A stretch of DNA of 64,000 nt from Bdellovibrionaceae bacterium UBA1609 (GTDB lineage: Bacteria > Bdellovibrionota > Bdellovibrionia > Bdellovibrionales > UBA1609): contig DCMZ01000003.1 in NCBI GenBank assembly GCA_002321895.1, positions 523,070 through 587,069 of the forward strand, written 5' to 3'. Both the position numbers and the translations under genes were made by a program. Each line of letters begins with the position of its first letter. Positions within the stretch are counted from its first letter, which is position 1. Shown here piece after piece: positions 9,073 through 16,586 of the stretch. Under the pieces are notes generated by a model. That model was not told the origin of the DNA. It did no database searches and was given only the letters and a program-made list of their open reading frames with translations.

Positions 9073-9384
9073 ATGAGCGGTCCAAAATTGGCTTATCAGT
9101 TTATAATTGCAGGTAAAGTTCAAGGAGTGGGTTTCCGTTATTTCACGCAATCAAAAGCTCAGGACTATGCACTGAACGGATGGGTGAGAAACCTCATTGA
9201 CGGTCGGGTAGAAGCTTTGGCGGTTGGGGATGAAATGGCATTGAACCGTTTTGCTATAGATATGAATCGAGGGCCGGAGAGCTCACATGTGATATCTGTG
9301 GAGAGGCATTCTATTGAGGGAGCGCCTGAAATGAGTGGTTTTAATATTGAGAAAGATGGAGAGAAACCATGGCAAAAAGATTAA
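9073..9384 (+). CDS. acyP: Acylphosphatase
   Basis: Small enzyme (103 residues from the ATG) that hydrolyses acyl-phosphates. The signature VQGVGFRYF carries the phosphate-binding loop and essential Arg, and GWVRNLIDGRVE carries the catalytic Asn, in the usual order. The frame can also open at a TTG at 9037. Neither start has a convincing Shine-Dalgarno, so the ATG is chosen because it gives the family length. Its 3' end overlaps the next gene by 16 bp, suggesting cotranscription. It is divergent from deoC. Cellular substrate is not deducible. Confidence 0.9.
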   Translation: MSGPKLAYQFIIAGKVQGVGFRYFTQSKAQDYALNGWVRNLIDGRVEALAVGDEMALNRFAIDMNRGPESSHVISVERHSIEGAPEMSGFNIEKDGEKPWQKD

Positions 9385-9773
9385 TAGTTACTTTGATGGT
9401 TGTTGTAATGTCGGTGATGAGTCCCGCGACGAATAGTTTTGCCCAGTCGTTTGATGATCCAGCTCTCGCTGAATCCACAGGGACCAGAAAGCAAATCGCG
9501 ACCATTATTTTTGCCGGGCTCGCTGGTGCGATTTTAGGTTTAAGTACGTTGAGTTTTTATGGCCGTCCACAGGATAAGCTTTCTAATATCGCCATTGGAT
9601 TTGCGCTGGGAGTGATTGCGGGAGCGACCTATACTACATATAAAACGGCAACACGCCCTTATGACTACTATGGATCTGAGTATAAACTTTTACCACCAGA
9701 AAACAGTTATCAGTCGGAAGTGGATTTCACAAAAAAGCCAAATATTAACTTGGCCTATTCTTGGGAATTTTAA
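9369..9773 (+). CDS. Small exported or membrane protein of unknown function
   Basis: 134 residues with a clear N-terminal signal sequence (Lys-Arg followed by a hydrophobic stretch ending near NSFAQS). A second hydrophobic segment sits at about 40-60 (a Gly/Ala-rich region), and a third helix at about 72-90 is possible. GGAGAG lies just upstream of the ATG and the start overlaps acyP. No domain is recognised. The Tyr-rich C-terminal part (about 95-134) is probably periplasmic. It is convergent with pilT, whose stop lies 2 bp away. Function unknown. Confidence 0.75.
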   Translation: MAKRLIVTLMVVVMSVMSPATNSFAQSFDDPALAESTGTRKQIATIIFAGLAGAILGLSTLSFYGRPQDKLSNIAIGFALGVIAGATYTTYKTATRPYDYYGSEYKLLPPENSYQSEVDFTKKPNINLAYSWEF

Positions 9774-9775
9774 AA

Positions 9776-11068
9776 TTAGCCGGATTTTTTACCAAATAAG
9801 TTATTGATTAACTTCTTGGCTCCGCCTTCACCTTCACCATCTTCGTAGAACTTAATTCCGCCGTCGGCAGAGGGTTGTTGTTGCTGCTGAGGCGATGGGC
9901 GCTGAGGAGCGCCGCCCGGTCCTGCGCTAGGGCGAGGGGGAGCATTCGGATTAGGCTTAACAACGCTCGCTGAGGGTGGTGGTTTATGGCCGGGAGATTG
10001 GTTTTGACCTGGAGCCTTTTTAGCTTCTTCTTTGGTACTTTTTCTACCCAAGAATTGATCTCCAACCTCTTTGGCGATTCTACCATCCGCAATGAGCTTA
10101 TTGATGGACTGTTCAAAAGTGATCATTCCATGCTGCATACCTGTTTGCATAGCAGAAGGCACTTGATAGGTCTTCCCTTCACGAATCAGGTTGGCGATGG
10201 CTGAAGTGTTCTTTAAAATTTCAATGGCTGCCACTCGGCCAGGTTTATCTATGGTGGGGAATAGATTCTGTGCTACCACACCTCGTAGGGATTCAGCTAA
10301 CATTACCCGTACCTGTGCCTGCTGGTTTTCAGGAAACACATCTATAATACGATCAACCGTTTTCGCCGCAGAGTTGGTGTGAAGTGTTCCAAATACTAAG
10401 TGACCTGTTTCAGCTGCGGTCATGGCGAGACTGATGGTTTCTAAGTCCCGCATCTCACCCACGAGAATGATGTCTGGATCCTCACGAAGTGCGGCCTTAA
10501 GGGCTTTGGCAAAAGACTTGGTATGTGATCCCACTTCCCGCTGGTTGACAAGGGACTTTTGATTTTCATGTACAAATTCTATAGGATCTTCAATGGTGAT
10601 CATATGTTCTTTGCGAGTTTGGTTAATGGTATGAAGGATAGCCGCCAACGTGGTCGACTTACCCGAACCGGTTGGACCTGTAACTAGAATCATTCCTCTA
10701 GGTACGTTGGCCAAATCCATCAAGCTATTGGGTAGGTTCAGCTCTTTAATGGTTTTTAGCTCCGTCGGGATGATTCTAAACACCGCACCCAGGCCTTTAC
10801 GCTGCATGAACACGTTACAGCGGAAACGGCCGTACCCTTCTAAAGCGTAAGAACAATCCAACTCCCAACATTCAACAAATTCTTTTTTCTGTTTATCTGT
10901 GAGGATTTCAAACAATAGCCCTTGAACATCTTTATTGGATAAAGAGGGGTGATCTAACTTTACCATTTCCCCGTGAATTCTAAGATATGGGGGGGCTCCG
11001 GAAGTAAGATGTAGATCCGATGCGTCTTGCTTTACCATTAGTTTAAATAGCTCATCAATTGCTGCCAT
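9776..11068 (-). CDS. pilT: PilT twitching-motility ATPase with a long Pro/Gln-rich C-terminal tail
   Basis: Hexameric secretion ATPase that retracts type IV pili. The N-terminal PAS-like domain begins MAAIDELFKLMVKQDASDLH. The Walker A is GPTGSGKSTT at about 126-135, followed by Asp-box and His-box regions (TIEDPIEFVHE; GHLVFGTLHTN) and the Walker B region EDPDIILVGEMRD. Canonical PilT ends after about 345 residues. This one continues for about 80 more residues rich in Pro, Gln, Ala and Gly, ending in an acidic patch and a short basic helix (KKLINNLFGKK). The start at 11068 has GAGGAG upstream. No other pil gene is nearby. Retraction ATPase function is confident by family; the tail's role is unknown. 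Confidence 0.93.
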   Translation of the reverse strand: MAAIDELFKLMVKQDASDLHLTSGAPPYLRIHGEMVKLDHPSLSNKDVQGLLFEILTDKQKKEFVECWELDCSYALEGYGRFRCNVFMQRKGLGAVFRIIPTELKTIKELNLPNSLMDLANVPRGMILVTGPTGSGKSTTLAAILHTINQTRKEHMITIEDPIEFVHENQKSLVNQREVGSHTKSFAKALKAALREDPDIILVGEMRDLETISLAMTAAETGHLVFGTLHTNSAAKTVDRIIDVFPENQQAQVRVMLAESLRGVVAQNLFPTIDKPGRVAAIEILKNTSAIANLIREGKTYQVPSAMQTGMQHGMITFEQSINKLIADGRIAKEVGDQFLGRKSTKEEAKKAPGQNQSPGHKPPPSASVVKPNPNAPPRPSAGPGGAPQRPSPQQQQQPSADGGIKFYEDGEGEGGAKKLINNLFGKKSG

Positions 11069-11185
11069 TAAGGACTCCTCATTGATTTCACTAAACTTTT
11101 CGGCAAATCTGAGGTAGATAATTATGGTTTTATGGTCCAGTATGAGTCTTTAATCCGCTTAACCTCCCCAAAGACTTAGTAGTGG

Positions 11186-11197
11186 AGACCATGGTCT
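11186..11197. promoter_or_regulatory. Perfect 12-bp palindrome just before the rng ribosome-binding site
   Basis: AGACCATGGTCT is a perfect palindrome that ends about two bases before the AGGAG of the rng start. It could be an operator or an mRNA hairpin hiding the start region. The evidence is sequence symmetry and position only. Confidence 0.3.
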
Positions 11198-11209
11198 AGG
11201 AGAAATTCA

Positions 11210-12763
11210 TTGTCCTCACAAATTTTAGTTAATGTAAGACCAAATATGACACGTGTGGCTTACGTAGAGAACAAAGAGCTCACCGATTTTAAGATTGATA
11301 AGAAGCAATCCCCGACCTTAGTGGGGTCCATTTATCGAGGGAAAGTCATTCGAGTTTTACCTGGGATGCAGGCCGCATTCATTGATATGGGTTTGCAGCG
11401 TTCAGGGTTTCTTTACGTGGGTGATATTTTAGAAAATATTTTGGCCAATGAAGAGTATATGTCCTCTCATGATGAGGAAGAAGAGGCGGCGGAAGAAAGT
11501 AACCTTCCTAAAGTTACCGACACCCACGATACTCCCTTTAAGCGAAACTACATTAAAACCCCCATTCAAGATTTACTAAAGGAAGGGCAATCCCTACTCG
11601 TACAGGTGGCAAAAGATCCGTTAGGAACCAAAGGGGCTCGGGTGACCACGCAAATCTCTTTGCCTGGACGAAGCGTTGTGTACATGCCCCAAGTGGAACA
11701 TATTGGCGTTTCCAGGCGTATTGAGGATGAATCCGAGCGAGATCGACTGCGAAAGCTCATTGAGGAGCTCAATCCAGGTGGCGGTATCATTGTGCGAACT
11801 GCGGGAGAGAAAGCGGATGCCGCGGATTTAGATTTGGACCTGAAGTATTTAAAGTTGGTTTGGGATGAGGTGCAAAAGAACTACCAGAAAAAGAAGTCAG
11901 TAGGTCTTGTGTATTCAGACCTAGATGTTGAGTTAAGGGCTCTTCGTGATCTTCTTAATGATGATGTGGACCGAGTTATAGTGGATGACAAAAAGGCCTA
12001 CCGGAAAATTTCCAGTTTCTTAGGTCAGTTTATGCCGAAGTTTAAAAGACGTTTAGAACTGTATAAGGACAAGCAGCCCTTGTTTGATACCTATGACATT
12101 GATATCGAAATCTCTAGATCTCTACAGAGGAAAGTGTGGTTAAAATCTGGTGGTTATATTGTTGTGGATGAAGCCGAAGCCCTTGTGGTGGTGGATGTGA
12201 ACACCGGTCGCTATGTGGGGAAAAGAGACTTAGAGGACACCATATTGAAAACCAATTTGGAGGCCGTGAAAGAGATCACTCACCAACTAAGGATCCGGAA
12301 CAGTGGTGGAATTATTATTTTAGATTTAATTGATATGGAAAACCCGTTGCATAGAGAAAAGGTTTTGAATCAATTGGAAATTGAATTGAAAAAAGATCGG
12401 GCACGAACGGCGATCATCAGCATGTCCGATCTGGGTTTAGTTGAAATGACCCGAAAGCGCACTCGCCCTAGTTTAGTGAGTACATTGTGCGAGCCCTGTC
12501 CCTATTGTGAAGGCAAGGCGTATGTGAAGCAAAAAGCCACGGTAGCCAATGAGATCTTTCGCTCGATTGAAAGAGAGTTGGTTTTGTCACCGGAGCTCGG
12601 GAAGGACCTTACCATTTCATGTAATAGCTTGGTGGCAGAATGGATGTATGAACGAGAAGGCGAGATGTTGGATCATATCGAGGGCCTACTTGGGCACCCG
12701 CTCACGATAGATGCGGAACCGCAGTTTCATGTGGAAGAATATGAAGTCAGAAGGCCCAACTGA
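11210..12763 (+). CDS. rng: Ribonuclease G/E family endoribonuclease
   Basis: Endoribonuclease for 16S rRNA 5' maturation and mRNA decay. It begins with TTG at 11210, with AGGAG 7 nt upstream. The 517-residue product has an S1 domain (about 38-130) interrupted by a very acidic insert (the DEEEEAAEE region, about residues 88-97) and an RNase H-like/5' sensor region. It also has the catalytic metal-site motifs VVDVNTGRYVG and IIILDLIDM, and the zinc-link CEPCPYC near 427-433. The product ends soon after the small domain, as in RNase G, and lacks the long degradosome scaffold of RNase E. It lies just upstream of rplU-rpmA, a frequent neighbourhood for rng/cafA-like genes. Confidence 0.93.
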   Translation: MSSQILVNVRPNMTRVAYVENKELTDFKIDKKQSPTLVGSIYRGKVIRVLPGMQAAFIDMGLQRSGFLYVGDILENILANEEYMSSHDEEEEAAEESNLPKVTDTHDTPFKRNYIKTPIQDLLKEGQSLLVQVAKDPLGTKGARVTTQISLPGRSVVYMPQVEHIGVSRRIEDESERDRLRKLIEELNPGGGIIVRTAGEKADAADLDLDLKYLKLVWDEVQKNYQKKKSVGLVYSDLDVELRALRDLLNDDVDRVIVDDKKAYRKISSFLGQFMPKFKRRLELYKDKQPLFDTYDIDIEISRSLQRKVWLKSGGYIVVDEAEALVVVDVNTGRYVGKRDLEDTILKTNLEAVKEITHQLRIRNSGGIIILDLIDMENPLHREKVLNQLEIELKKDRARTAIISMSDLGLVEMTRKRTRPSLVSTLCEPCPYCEGKAYVKQKATVANEIFRSIERELVLSPELGKDLTISCNSLVAEWMYEREGEMLDHIEGLLGHPLTIDAEPQFHVEEYEVRRPN

Positions 12764-13040
12764 CCGTATATTATGGGTCTTAATTGGGAGAATGGGCTGA
12801 GCTTGACCCCTAGGGGGAGTGTACGCCGCGCAGCAACGCGCAACACAATAAGTGTAAGTGATTGAAAATACATCTTTTTGCTAGATTCATTCACTTTCGA
12901 TGCAGGGGAGCATGGGGACTTTAAAAAAAGGAAATTCCTGCTTATATCCTGGGCTAAATCGTTGACATTACTGGTGCAGCGTGGCAGTTTTCGTTGTCTT
13001 TAGGCCATTGAGGTTCAGATTTTGATTTGGAGGTAAACCC

Positions 13041-13628
13041 ATGTACGCCATTATTCGCGCCGGTGGAAAGCAATATAAAGTGCAACCAGGTGATACATTA
13101 AAAGTAGAAAAGCTTAACAAAGAACTGGGTGAAGAGTTTGACGTAACAGAAGTTCTTGCCATGGGTGGAGATGAAACCGTACTTGGTGAGCCCACTGTTG
13201 CAAACGCTAAAGTGACTGTTGTGGTAACTAATCAGTCCAAAGCACCAAAGGTGATTGTTTTCAAAAAGAAGCGTCGTCAAGGCTACCGTCGTATGCAAGG
13301 TCATAGACAGCTTTACACAGAGCTTTTTATTAAAGAAATTAGCGGACCTAGTGGTTCTGAAAAAGCCAAAGCGGAAGCTAAGGTTTACAACCCAGAGGCT
13401 AAGAAAGAGAAAGAAGCGGCTCTAAAAGCGGAAAAGGCTGCAGCGAAAAAGGCCGGTGTAAAAAAGCCAGCGAAGAAAAAAACAGCTAAAAAGAAAACGG
13501 CTAAGAAAAAAACCGCTAAGAAGAAGACAGCAGCCAAAAAGAAAACTGCTAAGAAAAAGACGGCGGCTAAAAAGAAAACTGCTAAGAAAAAGACAGCTAA
13601 GAAAAAAGCCACAAAGAAGAAGTCGTAA
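13041..13628 (+). CDS. rplU: Ribosomal protein L21 with a histone-H1-like Lys/Ala tail
   Basis: Residues 1-103 are a normal L21 (MYAIIRAGGKQYKV start; KKKRRQGYRRMQGHRQ rRNA-binding region). Instead of ending there, the protein continues to 195 residues. A charged linker is followed by about 55 residues made of repeated AKKKT/AAKKK units, like the C-terminal domain of histone H1 or bacterial H1-like proteins. The frame is continuous and the stop is shared, so this is a true extension, not a neighbouring gene. The ATG has GGAGG upstream. rpmA follows after 29 bp. The core role in the 50S subunit is certain by family. The tail could bind rRNA or DNA, which is inference. Confidence 0.95.
   Translation: MYAIIRAGGKQYKVQPGDTLKVEKLNKELGEEFDVTEVLAMGGDETVLGEPTVANAKVTVVVTNQSKAPKVIVFKKKRRQGYRRMQGHRQLYTELFIKEISGPSGSEKAKAEAKVYNPEAKKEKEAALKAEKAAAKKAGVKKPAKKKTAKKKTAKKKTAKKKTAAKKKTAKKKTAAKKKTAKKKTAKKKATKKKS
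13470..13625 (+). repeat. Imperfect tandem repeat encoding the AKKKT units of L21
   Basis: About ten near-identical 15- to 18-bp units of the form GCTAAGAAAAAGACA, interspersed with extra Ala codons, encode the tail. Synonymous variation between units (AAA/AAG, ACA/ACT/ACG) suggests the repeat is old and maintained at protein level, although slippage could vary copy number. Confidence 0.85.
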
Positions 13629-13657
13629 TTTAAATTTTTATTGATTGAGGAGTTATC

Positions 13658-13918
13658 ATGGCATCGAAGAAGGCCGCAGGTAGTACTAAGAACGGAAGAG
13701 ATAGTAATAGTAAAAGATTGGGTGTTAAGCGCTTTGGTGGTCAGCCAGTAAAATCTGGAACCATCATTGTTCGCCAAAGAGGCACTCAGTTTGAAGTGGG
13801 TAACAACGTAAAAATGGGCCGCGATCACACGATCTATTCTGTGATTGATGGTTTAGTAAAGTTTGAGCGAGTGAATAAAAAGAAGCTGAAAATCAGCGTT
13901 TATCCTCGTACAGCCTAA
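13658..13918 (+). CDS. rpmA: Ribosomal protein L27
   Basis: 86-residue 50S protein located near the peptidyl-transferase centre. The start MASKKAAGSTKNGRDSNSKR and the GGQPVKSGTIIVRQRG segment are typical. There is no N-terminal prepeptide of the Firmicute cleaved type. GAGGAG precedes the ATG. It is the second gene of rplU-rpmA and is followed by a strong terminator, separating it from obg. Confidence 0.97.
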   Translation: MASKKAAGSTKNGRDSNSKRLGVKRFGGQPVKSGTIIVRQRGTQFEVGNNVKMGRDHTIYSVIDGLVKFERVNKKKLKISVYPRTA

Positions 13919-13946
13919 TTGATCCACTCGATTAATTGATTTTTAC

Positions 13947-13987
13947 AGCCCAATGGATTCTCAACTAGATCTTTTGGGCTTTTTTTT
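13947..13987 (+). terminator. Rho-independent terminator after rpmA
   Basis: AGCCCAA (13947-13953) pairs with TTGGGCT (13974-13980) across a 20-nt loop, followed directly by seven T. It lies between the rpmA stop and the obg start. Confidence 0.85.
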
Positions 13988-14004
13988 GTCCTGAAAATGA
14001 AGCT

Positions 14005-15048
14005 ATGAAATTTATAGATGAAATTAAATTACAGTTACAATCCGGCAAAGGCGGTCCGGGCTGTGTGAGTTTTCGAAAAGAGGCTCATATACCTAGAGGT
14101 GGCCCTGATGGCGGAGATGGTGGTCGTGGTGGGCATATTATTTTTAAAGCCTCCGATCGATTAAACTCACTGGTCCATTTCCAGGGGAGACGTAAGTTTA
14201 GTGCTCCCAATGGTCTACCTGGCATGGGTTCAAAGATGACCGGTAAAGATGGTGAAGATGTGGTTTTAGAAGTGCCCGTTGGCACCGTTATTAAAAGTGA
14301 TCAAGGAGAGATTTTATTAGATCTTTCCGCTCCTGATTCTGAAGTGACTTTTTTAAAGGGTGGAATTGGTGGCAAGGGGAACTGTTTTTATAAAACCTCG
14401 GTGAACCAAGCGCCGGGTGTGGCTCAAAAGGGAATGCCCGGCGAGCTTAAAAACGTCACAGTGGAGTTAAAGTCTATTGCGGATGTGGGAATCATAGGCT
14501 TTCCCAGCGTTGGTAAGTCCACCATTATCTCTGTGATATCTGCGGCCAGGCCCAAGGTGGCAGAATATCATTTTACGACTTTATCTCCGAATCTGGGAGT
14601 GGTGAAAGTCAGCGACGAGCAAAGTTTTGTTGTGGCAGATATTCCTGGGTTGATTAAAGGCGCTCACCAGGGAACGGGTCTTGGAATTCAGTTTCTCCGA
14701 CATATAGAACGCACTAAAATGTTTTTGCATGTTTTAGATGTGAGTGGAATGTCTGGAAGAGAGCCGTTAGAGGATTTTGCTGATATCAACGAGGAACTTA
14801 GGGCTTACGATCAATTAGATCACAGTGATGGACGCATCGGTTCTCCTCTTACAGAGCGCAAACAATTGGTCGCACTCAATAAAGTGGATGCGGCACCATT
14901 AGAAGTTTTAAATGGTGTAAAACATCAATTACAGCAGAAAAATATAGAGTTTATTGAGATTTCAGCAGCTACGGGTCAGAATATAGACCAATTGAAGTTT
15001 AAACTTAATGAAGTTCTAAAGGACTTATCTTCCGAGGATAGTGAATGA
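14005..15048 (+). CDS. obgE: Obg/CgtA GTPase
   Basis: Essential ribosome-assembly GTPase. The glycine-rich Obg fold occupies about residues 1-158 (GGPDGGDGGRGG near 30-41). The G domain follows, with G1 GFPSVGKST, G3 DIPG and G4 NKVD. There is little C-terminal extension after the G domain (347 residues in all). The gene starts just after the rpmA terminator and its stop overlaps the next start by ATGA (15045-15048). The rplU-rpmA-obg-nadD-rsfS-rlmH order is widely conserved and supports 50S maturation roles. Confidence 0.96.
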   Translation: MKFIDEIKLQLQSGKGGPGCVSFRKEAHIPRGGPDGGDGGRGGHIIFKASDRLNSLVHFQGRRKFSAPNGLPGMGSKMTGKDGEDVVLEVPVGTVIKSDQGEILLDLSAPDSEVTFLKGGIGGKGNCFYKTSVNQAPGVAQKGMPGELKNVTVELKSIADVGIIGFPSVGKSTIISVISAARPKVAEYHFTTLSPNLGVVKVSDEQSFVVADIPGLIKGAHQGTGLGIQFLRHIERTKMFLHVLDVSGMSGREPLEDFADINEELRAYDQLDHSDGRIGSPLTERKQLVALNKVDAAPLEVLNGVKHQLQQKNIEFIEISAATGQNIDQLKFKLNEVLKDLSSEDSE

Positions 15049-16079
15049 ATCGCAAAGTAGGAATATTTGGTGGATCGTTTAACCCCATACATGTGGGGCA
15101 TGTAAATTCAATGGTAACAGTGGCGGAAAAGATGGGACTCACGACCATTAAAGTGATTCCTGCCGCACAAGCCCCTTTACGACAACAAATGGAAGGTCCC
15201 TCTCCAGAAGAGAGATCTGAGATGGTGAAGTATGCCATCTCAGATTATCCCGAAGTCTTAGAGTTCGACGACATAGAACTCAAAAGAAAAGGAATCAGCT
15301 ATACCATCGACACTGTGGATAGCCTCCTACAAACCTATTCTTCGGAAACTCTGTATCTTATTATTGGCGCCGATCAATTTGAAATTTTTGATAAATGGTT
15401 GAAGTACGGTGAACTCCTTTCGAAAGTGAATCTTATAGTGACCACTCGACCGGGTGCTTTTTTGCCCTTGGCGAAAGAAGACTTCCCAGGAAGCATACCT
15501 GATTTGGTGGCTGAGTTCGATGGCGAAACGGCGGCCTTGAATACGGGTCGCTTTATTCATTTCATCAAATTGGAAGATCAAAATATTTCCGCATCAGATA
15601 TTCGAAAAAGATTACGTACAGGTAAATCAACCGCAGAACAGCTAGATTCTCGAGTGGATAAGTACATTCGGGAACACAGTTTGTACAACTCTGTGGGTAC
15701 AAAAATTAAAGACTATGAGGAATTCACTCGTTTTTGCGGCCAGGTGTTGTTTGATCGTAAGGCCATTGATGTACAAGGTTATGACTTGGTCGATATGGGT
15801 AAGCCGGTGGACTATACTATTGTGGCGTCAGGAACCAGTAAGCGGCATACAGCAGCCCTGTCGGAACGTATAATAGACAATGTTAAAGATGAGTTTGGCG
15901 TTTACCCTTACAACGTTGAAGGTCAGCAAGATGGTCGATGGGTGGTCATAGACTACGGTAATTTAATGATTCATCTGTTTTATGATTATGTTCGTAGCGA
16001 ATATAAATTAGAAGAACTATGGCGCAGCTCTAATAATCTTAATCTGGTTGATGAAGACTTGCGCGAACGTACGTCCTAA
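15045..16079 (+). CDS. nadD-rsfS: Fusion of nicotinate-nucleotide adenylyltransferase (NadD) and ribosome silencing factor (RsfS)
   Basis: A single 344-residue frame holds two enzymes that are usually separate neighbours. Residues 1 to about 214 are NadD, with the nucleotidyltransferase motif GGSFNPIHVGH (9-19) and SASDIR (182-187); this domain makes deamido-NAD from nicotinate mononucleotide. Residues about 222-327 are RsfS/YbeB/Iojap, with DRKAIDVQGYDL and DYGNLMIHLF (303-312). That domain binds L14 and blocks subunit joining during starvation. No stop or start codon separates them, and the linker is only about 8 residues. A sequencing indel joining two frames is possible but would need an exact in-frame loss. 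The start overlaps obgE (ATGA) and the stop is followed at once by rlmH. Confidence 0.93.
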   Translation: MNRKVGIFGGSFNPIHVGHVNSMVTVAEKMGLTTIKVIPAAQAPLRQQMEGPSPEERSEMVKYAISDYPEVLEFDDIELKRKGISYTIDTVDSLLQTYSSETLYLIIGADQFEIFDKWLKYGELLSKVNLIVTTRPGAFLPLAKEDFPGSIPDLVAEFDGETAALNTGRFIHFIKLEDQNISASDIRKRLRTGKSTAEQLDSRVDKYIREHSLYNSVGTKIKDYEEFTRFCGQVLFDRKAIDVQGYDLVDMGKPVDYTIVASGTSKRHTAALSERIIDNVKDEFGVYPYNVEGQQDGRWVVIDYGNLMIHLFYDYVRSEYKLEELWRSSNNLNLVDEDLRERTS

Positions 16080-16085
16080 TTGCTT

Positions 16086-16562
16086 ATGGCCACACAACTA
16101 CAACTCATTACCATTCAGTCTTCAAAAGAAGCCTATGTTTCCGAAGGGGAACAGCTCTTTGTTAAAAAGATTAATCCCTATTATCCCATGACGGTAGATA
16201 AGATTAAATCCAACTCCGATGGTCGCGGTAAACAGAGCCAAAAGGTGGAAGATGAGGGGCAGAAGATTTTAAAGAAGCTTCAACCGGGCGGAGTGGTCAT
16301 TGTGTTCGATGAGCGCGGTAAAAACTATTCCAGTGAGAAATTCGCTCAAGTACTGCAGAGTAAGTTGGAGGAAAGCCCCAAGAAGATTCAATTTGTCATT
16401 GGCGGCGCGTTTGGACTGAGCGAAGAGATCAAATCAAAGGCGGACTTTAAAGTCAGTCTATCTTCTATGGTGATGAATCATCACATTGCGGAACTGGTGG
16501 TGTTGGAGCAAATTTATCGGGCCTGCACCATCATCCGTGGCATCCCCTACCACAACGCTTAA
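16086..16562 (+). CDS. rlmH: 23S rRNA (pseudouridine1915-N3)-methyltransferase
   Basis: SPOUT-family methyltransferase that methylates pseudouridine 1915 in helix 69. Family motifs FVIGGAFGL and HHIAELVVLEQIYRA, with the terminal GIPYHN, are present in a 158-residue product. The frame also has a TTG at 16080 directly after the previous stop. The ATG at 16086 is preferred, but no strong ribosome-binding site decides between them. Translation is probably coupled to nadD-rsfS. It is convergent with the RCC1 lipoprotein gene, 24 bp away. Confidence 0.93.
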   Translation: MATQLQLITIQSSKEAYVSEGEQLFVKKINPYYPMTVDKIKSNSDGRGKQSQKVEDEGQKILKKLQPGGVVIVFDERGKNYSSEKFAQVLQSKLEESPKKIQFVIGGAFGLSEEIKSKADFKVSLSSMVMNHHIAELVVLEQIYRACTIIRGIPYHNA

Positions 16563-16586
16563 AAGTACGGATACACTTGTTCGGGG

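Noticed and set aside
13470..13625. CRISPR-like array in the repeated L21 tail
   Set aside because: Units are 15-18 bp without spacers and encode a continuous Lys-rich protein tail.
15045..16079. Possible frameshift artefact joining nadD and rsfS
   Set aside because: The reading frame, domain integrity and linker are continuous and plausible; kept as a fusion, with resequencing named as the check.
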